NCBI GenBank assembly: GCA_016284875.1
Contig: JAEEPS010000033.1
Span: forward strand, 1 to 32,279
Direction: 5' to 3'
Origin: Salinivirgaceae bacterium
GTDB lineage: Bacteria; Bacteroidota; Bacteroidia; Bacteroidales; SZUA-534
DNA: 32,279 nucleotides
The notes under the pieces are model-generated. The model was given only the letters and a program-made list of their open reading frames with translations, searched no databases and was not told the origin of the DNA. Shown piece by piece: positions 7,485 through 15,214 of the stretch (within the stretch, counting starts at the first letter, position 1; every line of letters begins with the position of its first letter). A program made the position numbers and the translations under genes.

Positions 7485-8444
7485 ATGCGGAAGGTTTTAT
7501 TTTCAGTCGTTGTGTTGATGACTATGCTGCAGTCGGTTATGGCTCAGCGAATTACACGTACCCAATATATTGATAAGTATAGCAAGATTGCCGTTCGCGA
7601 GATGAACCGCGTGGGCATACCGGCAAGTATAACACTGGCGCAGGGCATCTTGGAGTCGGGCGACGGCAACAGCACGCTGGCGCGCAGGGCCAACAACCAT
7701 TTCGGCATCAAGTGCCACAAGGACTGGAAGGGAGAGTCGATGTACCGCGACGATGACCTTCCGAATGAGTGTTTCCGCTCGTATAAGGATGCCGACCAGT
7801 CATTTGTTGACCATTCGGAATTTCTTTGCACCCACAAGCGCTACGCATTTCTGTTCGACTACGGAACAACTGACTATAAAAGTTGGGCAAAAGGCTTGAA
7901 ACAAGCAGGTTACGCAACAAGCCCCACATACGCCGAGCGTCTGATAGAGATTATTGAGCAGAACAATCTGATGCGTTTCGACAAGAGCGTAGAACCAGAA
8001 TCGACACCGGAGGAACGCACCGAGATTGCCGAACAGACTAACAACTTTATCGAGGTTGATGTGTTCGATATGGAAGTCTCGCCGTTTGGCAACATCAAGA
8101 CCAACAATGGGGTTGACTATGTTGAGGTTCTGCCAGGCGACAATATTGAGAACATTGCCGCCCGTTACGAGTTGGAGCCGTGGCAGTTACGAATGTTCAA
8201 CGACATTGAGTCAAAATCCGTCAAACTGAAAGTCGGACAGCGCCTGTATATCAGCCGCAAACAGTCGAAAGCAGAAAAACAATACAAGACTCATACAGTG
8301 AAGAAAGGCGAGACAATGCACGATATTGCCCAACAATACGCCATCCGCCTGAAAGCGCTCTACAAACTCAATTTGATGGAGGAAGGCACGCAACCTAACG
8401 AAGGCGACACCATCCAGTTGCGGAGGAAGGCAAAGAAGAAGTGA
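7485..8444 (+). CDS. Secreted GH73 N-acetylglucosaminidase with two LysM domains
   Basis: This is a peptidoglycan hydrolase predicted to cleave after N-acetylglucosamine in the cell wall. The 319-residue protein has a signal peptide (residues 1-20, cleavage after VMA). It has a GH73 catalytic domain at about 25-170 with the signature LAQGILESGDG, Glu57 being the expected catalytic acid. Two LysM peptidoglycan-binding modules follow at about 210-255 (YVEVLPGDNIENIAARYEL) and 270-312 (THTVKKGETMHDIAQQYAI). The end is lysine-rich. This single-domain hydrolase plus LysM layout is common in Bacteroidota. Only 60 bases separate it from the BspA-like gene downstream and no terminator is visible there, so the two may be co-transcribed. 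Confidence 0.93.
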   Translation: MRKVLFSVVVLMTMLQSVMAQRITRTQYIDKYSKIAVREMNRVGIPASITLAQGILESGDGNSTLARRANNHFGIKCHKDWKGESMYRDDDLPNECFRSYKDADQSFVDHSEFLCTHKRYAFLFDYGTTDYKSWAKGLKQAGYATSPTYAERLIEIIEQNNLMRFDKSVEPESTPEERTEIAEQTNNFIEVDVFDMEVSPFGNIKTNNGVDYVEVLPGDNIENIAARYELEPWQLRMFNDIESKSVKLKVGQRLYISRKQSKAEKQYKTHTVKKGETMHDIAQQYAIRLKALYKLNLMEEGTQPNEGDTIQLRRKAKKK

Positions 8445-8504
8445 GAATCAGCAATACGGATATAAACGGGAAAATAATCTGATAAACAATAAAATACGAT
8501 TGTC

Positions 8505-11500
8505 ATGAAACGCATTATCACTCTAATGTTTGCCGCAGTGCTTGCAGGGCAGGCTTGGGCACAGGAGTTTACCAGTGGCAAACTGACATACTCTGTTATG
8601 GGTAGTACAAAAAATGTATCAGTCACTAGTGCAGCACGCAATATTACAGGTTCATTATCTATTCCTTCTACAGTTGTAAATGGTGGGGTAACTTATACGG
8701 TTACTAGTATCAGTCAATATGCGTTTTTAAATATCAGTGGGATACAATCAATAACTATTCCTAGTACAGTAACAGCCATTGCCGACGCACTAGCCGAAAA
8801 TTGTCCATCTCTGACAACTATCATTGTAGAAAGCGGCAATTCAAAATATACATCGGTTGACGGGGTTTTGTTTAATAAAAGTATGGATATATTAAAATAC
8901 TACCCTTCAGCTAAAACCGGCGCTTATGACGTACCAAATACAGTTGTGAGTATTGCTGCCAATGCGTTCTCAGAATGCAGCAGTCTAACATCGGTTACCA
9001 TTCCAAATTCAGTAGAAATTATTGGCGAAGGTGCATTTTCACGATGTGAAAAATTGACAACGGTAGTTATTTCGGAATCAGTAGCAAGCATCCCTAAAAA
9101 TGCCTTTTGGAATTGTAAAAAATTGACTACGATAGTCATTCCTAATTCCGTAGAATCAATTGGTTATGGAGCATTTTCCTCATGTCAAGGATTATTGTCG
9201 ATAAGTATTCCTTCATCAGTTATTACTATTGGTGATTATGCATTTTTAAGTTGCGTTAAAATGACAGAAATAATTGTGTCAAACGATAATCCTGATTACT
9301 CATCAGAAAATGGAGTCTTATTTAATAAGAACAAAACAGAATTAATTTGTTGTCCTGGAGGTAAAACGGGCGTCTATTCTATTCCAAATTCTGTAGAAAG
9401 CATTGGGCTCAGCGCTTTTTCTTATTGTGGAAAACTAACCTCCATTACTATTCCTGAATCAGTTACAAGTATCGGAGAACAAGCGTTTAGAGGTTGCACG
9501 GGTCTGTCTTCTATAACAATTCCAAAATCGGTTACAAACATTGAAGATGGATCGTTCAGTTCATGCAGTAACTTGACGGAAATAATTGTCGCGGGCGATA
9601 ATACGAAATACTCTTCAGGAAATGGTGCTTTGTTAAATATTGACAAAACAACATTGATTAATTGTCCGCCAGGAAAAACATCATTTATCATTCCCAACAC
9701 AGTGTCAATTATAGCCCCCAAAGCGTTTGTTACTTGTGAAAAAATAGCATCAGTAACCATTCCAAATTCCGTAGAAACAATAGGACAAAATGCATTTGAG
9801 AATTGTAGCGCTCTTAAATCAGTTACCATTCCAAATTCCGTAAAAACAATAGAACAGGGTGCATTCGCTAATTGTGGCGCGCTAAAATCAGTAACAATAG
9901 GGAGTTCTGTAACAAAAATTAAGGATCTAACATTCGCAAATTGTTATAATTTGGTTTTTCTAAGTATTGAAGGCAGTGTTACAAGCATCGGTCGTTTTGC
10001 TTTCGGGAGTTCCCCTCTTAAGTCGATTGCATACAATGGAACTAATGAACCATATATAGATTATTTAGGTTTTGGGTCAGCAGATGAAAACACTACTACT
10101 GTGTGTCTGCCAGCGGATTATGGGAACAGTACGTGGTGTGGGTTCAAAAATATAATTAAAGGTCATGATATAGTTCCAACACCAGCAGTTGCTCCCACTT
10201 GCACGGAAACAGGTTTGACAGAGGGCCAGCATTGTTCAAAATGCGGAAAAATAATTGCAGAGCAGAGTGTTGTCTCGGCTACTGGTCACACAGAAGTGCC
10301 AGATGCGGCAGTTGCGGCAACGTGTACAACGGATGGTAAAACAGCAGGAAGCCATTGCTCGGTTTGTGATGCTGTAATTGTGGCACAAACTGTTATCCCT
10401 GCACCTGGCCATACAGAAGTCGTAGATCATGGTGTGGCTGCTACATGCACAACAGCAGGAAAAACAGATGGAAAGCATTGCTCGGTTTGTAATGCAATAA
10501 CTGTGGCACAGACAGATATCCCTGCAAGCCATACAGAAGTTATTGACCCCGGTGTGGCTGCGACTTGCACAACACCAGGAAAAACAGAGGGAAAGCATTG
10601 CTCTGTTTGTAATGCCATAATTGTGGCACAGACAGATATTCCTGCAGGTCATACAGAAGTTGTTGACGACTCAGTGCCGGCGACTTGCACAACACCAGGG
10701 AAAACAGAAGGGAAGCATTGCTCTGTTTGTGATGCCATAATTGTGGCACAAGAGGATACGCCTGCCCTTAAGCACAGTTATGGTTCACCAACTTATACAT
10801 GGAGTGCCGATGGCAGGTCATGCACGGCAAAAGTTGTTTGCACGCGCGATGCCAATCATACCGAGACTGAAAACGCCACAATAACAAGTGCAGAAGCCGT
10901 TGCTGCGACATGCGAAAACAAAGGTACAACCACCTACACTGCGAATTTTACCGATGAAAAATACTCTACGCAGACAAAAAACATTGCAGATATTCCGGCT
11001 TTGGGGCATAGTTTTGGTACTCCTTCATACACATGGAGTTCAGACGGCAAGTCGTGTACGGCAAAAGTTGTATGTTCGCGCAATTCAAATCATACAGAGA
11101 CTGAAAAAGCCACAATCACAAGTGCCGAAAGCGTTGCTGCGACATGCGAAAACAAAGGTACAACCACCTACACAGCGAATTTTACCAATGATAAGTTCTC
11201 GCAGCAGACAAAGTCAGTTGTAGACATTCCGGCTTCGGGTCATAATTTTGGTACTCCTTCATACACATGGAGTTCAGATGGCAAGTCGTGCACGGCAAAA
11301 GCTGTATGTACGCGCGATGCCAATCACACCGAGACAGAAAATGCCACTATCACAAGTGAGGTAACAACAGCCTCTACATGCGAGACGGTTGGTACAACCA
11401 CCTACATCGCGAATTTTACCAATAGCATGTTCTCTAGACAGACAAAAGAAATTGAAGATGTTCCGTTGTCTGGACATAAATATGGCACACCAACTTATAC

Positions 11501-12449
11501 ATGGAGCGATGATGGAAATTCTTGCACGGCAAAGATTGTGTGCCGGTATAATTCAAATCATGTAGAAACAGAAAATGCTACAATTACAAGTGCAGTGGCA
11601 TTTGCCGCCACCTGCCAAAACAAAGGCATTTCCACTTATACCGCTACATTCACAAACAATTTGTTCGCGACGCAAACAAAATCCGTAGCCGACATTCCTA
11701 CAGTTGGCCATACGGAAACAGTAGATGCCGCAGTTGCAGCAACATGTGCTAAGCCAGGATTGACGGAAGGCAAGCACTGCTCGGTATGTGGTTATGTTAT
11801 AGTGGCACAAAACGAAATACCGGCTTTGGCCCACAAAGAGGAGATTCGACCTGCAATTGAGGCGACATGCACAGAATCGGGTAAAACCGAAGGCAAGTAT
11901 TGCTCGGTTTGCAATACTGTTTTGGTTGCTCCTAAAACCATTCCTGCTAAAGGACATACTATTGTTACTGATTCTGCGGTTTCTGCAACATGCACCGGAA
12001 AAGGTTTAACCGAAGGCAAGCATTGCTCAGTTTGCAACACAATTTTTGTGAAGCAGAATGATATTCCGGCCTATGGTCATGAATTCCTGGATTACATCTA
12101 TAACAACGATGCAACCACCGAAGCCGATGGAACCGAGACAGCATTTTGCGGTCATGGTTGTGGCGCGAAAGACACACGTACTGCTAGAGGCACCAAGATT
12201 GTGTATATACCCGAACAAGGTGGTGTTGCCGTCAACGAAACTGCCGCTGATCAGTTGTTGATTTACGCCCACCACAAAACCATTGTGGTTGAGAATGCCA
12301 CAGATGAAATCCGCGTTTACGATGCAATGGGCAGAATGATTGATAGGGACGCGATTAATTGCGTCCGTACAGAAATCCACGTCAACACGGTAGGCCTTTT
12401 CATTGTGAAGGTTGGCAATGTGGCGAAACGGGTATTGATTTATGAATGA
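8505..12449 (+). CDS. BspA-like leucine-rich-repeat surface protein with Cys/His repeats and T9SS-like tail
   Basis: The 1314-residue protein has a signal peptide (residues 1-19, ending AWA). Residues about 40-540 are BspA/LRR_5 repeats of about 23 residues, with the pattern SVTIPNSVxxIgxxAFxxC. They are interrupted three times by a related island with VLFNK followed by a Cys-Pro or Tyr-Pro turn. From about 560 to 755 come five Cys/His repeats (HCSVC type). From about 756 to 1070 come four copies of a repeat of about 77 residues (YTWSxDGxSCTAKxVC). Three more HCSVC repeats follow at about 1071-1190. The C-terminus (about 1228-1314) resembles a T9SS sorting domain, with IRVYDAMGRMI and GLFIVKVG. 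A cell-surface adhesin role is likely by family. The LRR part is visibly AT-richer than the glycogen genes, which hints at transfer. Confidence 0.88.
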   Translation: MKRIITLMFAAVLAGQAWAQEFTSGKLTYSVMGSTKNVSVTSAARNITGSLSIPSTVVNGGVTYTVTSISQYAFLNISGIQSITIPSTVTAIADALAENCPSLTTIIVESGNSKYTSVDGVLFNKSMDILKYYPSAKTGAYDVPNTVVSIAANAFSECSSLTSVTIPNSVEIIGEGAFSRCEKLTTVVISESVASIPKNAFWNCKKLTTIVIPNSVESIGYGAFSSCQGLLSISIPSSVITIGDYAFLSCVKMTEIIVSNDNPDYSSENGVLFNKNKTELICCPGGKTGVYSIPNSVESIGLSAFSYCGKLTSITIPESVTSIGEQAFRGCTGLSSITIPKSVTNIEDGSFSSCSNLTEIIVAGDNTKYSSGNGALLNIDKTTLINCPPGKTSFIIPNTVSIIAPKAFVTCEKIASVTIPNSVETIGQNAFENCSALKSVTIPNSVKTIEQGAFANCGALKSVTIGSSVTKIKDLTFANCYNLVFLSIEGSVTSIGRFAFGSSPLKSIAYNGTNEPYIDYLGFGSADENTTTVCLPADYGNSTWCGFKNIIKGHDIVPTPAVAPTCTETGLTEGQHCSKCGKIIAEQSVVSATGHTEVPDAAVAATCTTDGKTAGSHCSVCDAVIVAQTVIPAPGHTEVVDHGVAATCTTAGKTDGKHCSVCNAITVAQTDIPASHTEVIDPGVAATCTTPGKTEGKHCSVCNAIIVAQTDIPAGHTEVVDDSVPATCTTPGKTEGKHCSVCDAIIVAQEDTPALKHSYGSPTYTWSADGRSCTAKVVCTRDANHTETENATITSAEAVAATCENKGTTTYTANFTDEKYSTQTKNIADIPALGHSFGTPSYTWSSDGKSCTAKVVCSRNSNHTETEKATITSAESVAATCENKGTTTYTANFTNDKFSQQTKSVVDIPASGHNFGTPSYTWSSDGKSCTAKAVCTRDANHTETENATITSEVTTASTCETVGTTTYIANFTNSMFSRQTKEIEDVPLSGHKYGTPTYTWSDDGNSCTAKIVCRYNSNHVETENATITSAVAFAATCQNKGISTYTATFTNNLFATQTKSVADIPTVGHTETVDAAVAATCAKPGLTEGKHCSVCGYVIVAQNEIPALAHKEEIRPAIEATCTESGKTEGKYCSVCNTVLVAPKTIPAKGHTIVTDSAVSATCTGKGLTEGKHCSVCNTIFVKQNDIPAYGHEFLDYIYNNDATTEADGTETAFCGHGCGAKDTRTARGTKIVYIPEQGGVAVNETAADQLLIYAHHKTIVVENATDEIRVYDAMGRMIDRDAINCVRTEIHVNTVGLFIVKVGNVAKRVLIYE
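10186..12085 (+). repeat. Two families of in-frame DNA repeats in the BspA-like gene
   Basis: Type A units of about 110-117 bases encode a Cys-x(9-10)-His-Cys-x2-Cys block. They occur five times at about 10186-10770 and three times at about 11715-12085. Type B units of about 230 bases encode the YTWSxDG...C...NHTE...C block and occur four times at about 10771-11714. Neighbouring type A units around 10500-10750 are nearly identical at DNA level, implying recent tandem duplication or gene conversion. All changes keep the frame. Confidence 0.85.
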
Positions 12450-12453
12450 CATT

Positions 12454-12484
12454 TGTAGAGACGCCACATTGTGACGTCTCTACA
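12454..12484. repeat. Palindromic element between convergent genes
   Basis: TGTAGAGACG (12454-12463) and CGTCTCTACA (12475-12484) are perfect inverted arms. Inside them CAC and GTG continue the stem after one C-A mismatch, leaving an ATT loop. It starts five bases after the BspA-like stop codon. There is no T-tract, so it is more like a dispersed REP-like palindrome than a classical terminator, though it could help stop transcription or protect the mRNA 3' end. Confidence 0.7.
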
Positions 12485-12552
12485 TATTTGGAATAAATCG
12501 GATAAAATCAGTTAGGATTATAATTATCAGCGACAATCTGTTAAATCAGCGT

Positions 12553-12570
12553 TCCCGATAGTTATCGGGA
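12553..12570. repeat. TCCCGATA/TATCGGGA palindrome
   Basis: TCCCGATA (12553-12560) and TATCGGGA (12563-12570) form a perfect 8-bp stem with a two-base spacer. It lies 28 bases from the end of fmt in the convergent intergenic region. I recall palindromes of this kind being frequent between Bacteroidota genes; that is memory, not a search result. Confidence 0.65.
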
Positions 12571-12598
12571 CAGTGTTCTCAAAACGGACGCAAGCATC

Positions 12599-13576
12599 CT
12601 ACACAAATTTCAATTCACATCCTTCCGTCTTGAATCCGCGTAAGAAATCCGCTACAGGCATACGTTTTTTGCCAGCCAGTTGGACATCGCTGAGCGCGAT
12701 TGTGCCGCCGCTGACGTACACCTTCAAATAAGATTTGCCATCAGTGCTGACTTTGCCAAAAGGTTGGTTGTGTGCGCATTGCTCGAACTGCCCGCTGAAG
12801 ATTTTCATTGGTTGCGGTTCTTCGTTGTCTTTCCGCAGATTGCTGAAAGCGGCAGGATAGGGGCTTAACCCACGAATTAGGTTGATGATTGTGGCAGGTT
12901 CGGCGTTCCAATCGATGCGGCAGTCGTCTTTGAAGATTTTTGGAGCGCTTTTTAGAATGCCGTCGGCGGGCATCAGTTCGCTTTGCGGCGTGCCTTTGGT
13001 GTTGCCAGCGCAGATGGCTTCAACGGTGCGAATCAGCAGTTGCGCGCCAACCACCATCATGCGGTCGTGGATGGTGCCCACATTGTCATCGGGGCCGATG
13101 CTTATTTTCTCGTATTGCAGAATGTCGCCAGTGTCAATCTCGTGCTTCAGTAGGAAAGTGGTAACGCCCGTTTCGGTCTCGCCGTTCATAATGGCGCGGT
13201 TGATGGGCGCCGCGCCGCGATAGTTGGGCAGCAGCGAAGCGTGTACGTTGATTGAGCCCAGCGGCGGCATACTCCACACGCTTTCTGGCAGCATTCGGAA
13301 GGCTACAATTACTTGCAAATCAGCCTTCCAGCCACGCAAAGCCGACTGAAAACCTTCGTCTTTCAGTTTTTCGGGTTGCAGAACGGGCAGACCTTTGCTC
13401 ACGGCAAACTGCTTCACAGCGCTCTCGCTCATTTTCTGTCCGCGGCCAGCGGGCTTGTCGGGCGTTGTTACCACGCCAACAACATTATATCCGTTGTCAA
13501 TCAGTGCTTTCAGGCTCTCAACCGCAAATTCGGGCGTGCCCATAAAAACTATTCTCAGCGACTCTTTAGTATACAT
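12599..13576 (-). CDS. fmt: Methionyl-tRNA formyltransferase
   Basis: The enzyme formylates initiator Met-tRNA using 10-formyltetrahydrofolate, in the cytoplasm. I chose the ATG at 13576 (325 residues), because the in-frame upstream extension to 13690 translates low-complexity intergenic repeat DNA and does not look like the family. Motifs include IVFMGTPEFAV at the N-terminus and the folate/catalytic block SINVHASLLPNYRGAAPINR (Asn110, His112), followed by HEIDTGD (Asp148). These correspond to the Asn-His-Asp catalytic set of the family. The C-terminal OB-fold-like domain (about 215-325) is present. The gene converges on the BspA-like gene. It has a terminator-bearing gap from the GH16-like gene upstream, so it is probably transcribed separately. 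Confidence 0.96.
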   Translation of the reverse strand: MYTKESLRIVFMGTPEFAVESLKALIDNGYNVVGVVTTPDKPAGRGQKMSESAVKQFAVSKGLPVLQPEKLKDEGFQSALRGWKADLQVIVAFRMLPESVWSMPPLGSINVHASLLPNYRGAAPINRAIMNGETETGVTTFLLKHEIDTGDILQYEKISIGPDDNVGTIHDRMMVVGAQLLIRTVEAICAGNTKGTPQSELMPADGILKSAPKIFKDDCRIDWNAEPATIINLIRGLSPYPAAFSNLRKDNEEPQPMKIFSGQFEQCAHNQPFGKVSTDGKSYLKVYVSGGTIALSDVQLAGKKRMPVADFLRGFKTEGCELKFV

Positions 13577-13607
13577 GTTTTTCTGTTTAATCGGTGAACT
13601 GGTGAAT

Positions 13608-13680
13608 TGTGTGAAGAGTAAGGAGTAAAGAGTAAAGAATCCTTTTCCAAAACCTAACACCCAACACCCAAAACCTATCT
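13608..13680. repeat. Low-complexity word repeats upstream of fmt
   Basis: The stretch consists of drifting short words: 'gagtaaggagtaaagagtaaag' style repeats followed by 'cctaacacccaacacccaaaacc' style repeats. The open frame through it on the minus strand is accidental. Similar word-repeat DNA lies at 19349-19556. Confidence 0.6.
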
Positions 13681-13690
13681 TTAATTCCAC

Positions 13691-13717
13691 AAAAAAGGCC
13701 GCACGTAGCAGCCTTTT
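13691..13717 (-). terminator. Intrinsic terminator after the GH16-like gene
   Basis: Read on the minus strand, AAGGCTGC and GCGGCCTT form an eight-pair stem with one G-U (plus-strand arms 13695-13702 and 13708-13715) around a five-base loop. A run of six T's follows (13691-13696, overlapping the stem end). It lies about 20 bases after the GH16-like stop. Confidence 0.85.
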
Positions 13718-13737
13718 CCTATTCTATCGTATTGATA

Positions 13738-15177
13738 TTATGCTTTTTCGTAGCAGCGTACCCAGTCAATTTGCATTGCGGCGGGCAGATTGTCGGCAGC
13801 CTGATTCAAACCAGCCGACAGCATTATGAACAACGGTTCGTTGATGTTGTTGCTGGCCGAAGCCACTTCGTAACCATTTATCTTCCAAGAGATTTTGCTT
13901 GCATCCCAATCTACGGTGTAGATGAAGAAGTCTTTTGCCAAGCCCGAGCCACCGAATTTGTTGCCCGCAGCCGCACCTTTATTATATGCCGACAACTGCA
14001 TCTGACCTTTTTTGATGTTGTATTTGAAAATGTCAATCTCAGGTTCTTTGTGTTCGCCTTTCAGCCAGAATGCCTGATAAACAGGTGCTTCCGAGTTGAT
14101 TCTTATTTTTGCTTCAAAGCGTCCGTATTGTTGGCGGAAACTGTTGGCGGTGCTGAGCATGCCCGATGTGTAGTCGAAATCCTTGGTCATGAAACCGAGT
14201 TTCTCGTCCCAAACCTTGCCTGTGGCTTTTTCTTTTTTGGTGACAATGCTCAATACCGAGTTTTTGATGTCAACGTTCTTGTTATCAGTGAAATACTGTT
14301 TCTCGTTGGCCAATACGTAGCGGTCGTTAATCACCATCTTGCCCATGAAGAAACTGTTCATCCACTTCGACTCGTCAACCTTGCCGTCAGTAAAATCGTC
14401 TTCAAATGTCAGATTCCAAGCCTTCAGTTCGTCGAATTTGTTCGAGTTGACGGTTGCTTCGTACCATTTAATTTCTTCCGAGTTCTTCATGGCAATGTAC
14501 TCTTGCTCACGCTTGGCTTCTTCGCTTCTGCTGAAGCGGTTTTTGTCGAGCAGATACTCTTTTTGAGTTTTGAACTCATCGGAATTGACGTAAGCCTTAA
14601 GTTCTTCGTAATCAGCAATCAACGTTGAGTTGCTGGTTTCAACATACATTTTGTAGGCCGATTTGTTCTGATATTTTGTCCAGAATTTTATCTCGGGATT
14701 CTTTGTCAGCGATTTGTATTCCTGCTGAAGGCTCTTGCATTCGGCCATTTTTTCGGGGTTCGATTTGTCCGATTTTGCCTGTTGGAAATCAGCGCTGTTA
14801 ACAGTTTCGGCCAATTCTTTCAGTCGTTTCAGCGCGTCAGAGTTGGCGGCGGCTTCAAAGCGTTTCAGGTCGGCCGACTGGCTCACGGCGAAGTAGTTCT
14901 TCACGCGTTTGTCCTTCTCAAGCGCCTGGAATTGTTTCTCTTTTGCGCAATATTCAGAGTCGGCGTAGTTCAGCGAATTGATTTTGCTTTTGGTGTTTTT
15001 GAATTCCGCTGAATCCACATACTCTTGTAATTTGTTGAATTTCTTCAAAGTTTCTAAATCTTTGAATTCATTCAACTTATTGTATTCTGCAATCAGTTGA
15101 TTGCGGTCGCTCTCAATTTTTTCTGTCTTTGGCAGCAAGCCAAATGCCAAACGAAATGCGAAACTGAAATTTGCCAT
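13738..15177 (-). CDS. GH16-like protein with N-terminal YVNSxEF repeats; acid/base residue replaced
   Basis: The 479-residue protein has two parts. Residues about 25-250 are charged and helical, with recurring units such as EYVDSAEFKNTK, ETVNSADFQQAK and AYVNSDEFKTQK, and a degenerate TVNSNKFDELK. Residues about 255-479 resemble a GH16 beta-jelly-roll (laminarinase/beta-glucanase group), with FEDDFTDGKVDESKW, QYGRFEAKIRI, AFWLKG and the C-terminal IDWVRCYE. The GH16 active site normally reads E-[IL]-D-x-x-E; here it is EIDIFK at 380-385, so nucleophile Glu380 and Asp382 remain but the acid/base Glu is Lys385 (codon AAA). Hydrolysis is therefore doubtful, and a binding or structural role is more likely. 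No signal peptide is seen. It lies 37 bases after the histidine kinase gene, probably in one transcript. Confidence 0.85.
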   Translation of the reverse strand: MANFSFAFRLAFGLLPKTEKIESDRNQLIAEYNKLNEFKDLETLKKFNKLQEYVDSAEFKNTKSKINSLNYADSEYCAKEKQFQALEKDKRVKNYFAVSQSADLKRFEAAANSDALKRLKELAETVNSADFQQAKSDKSNPEKMAECKSLQQEYKSLTKNPEIKFWTKYQNKSAYKMYVETSNSTLIADYEELKAYVNSDEFKTQKEYLLDKNRFSRSEEAKREQEYIAMKNSEEIKWYEATVNSNKFDELKAWNLTFEDDFTDGKVDESKWMNSFFMGKMVINDRYVLANEKQYFTDNKNVDIKNSVLSIVTKKEKATGKVWDEKLGFMTKDFDYTSGMLSTANSFRQQYGRFEAKIRINSEAPVYQAFWLKGEHKEPEIDIFKYNIKKGQMQLSAYNKGAAAGNKFGGSGLAKDFFIYTVDWDASKISWKINGYEVASASNNINEPLFIMLSAGLNQAADNLPAAMQIDWVRCYEKA

Positions 15178-15214
15178 ATTCTTTTGTTTATTTCATGCCC
15201 ACAAATATAAAAAA

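Noticed and set aside
13577..13690. N-terminal extension of Fmt
   Set aside because: The extension encodes low-complexity intergenic word repeats; the ATG at 13576 places the catalytic residues at the expected offset from the N-terminus.
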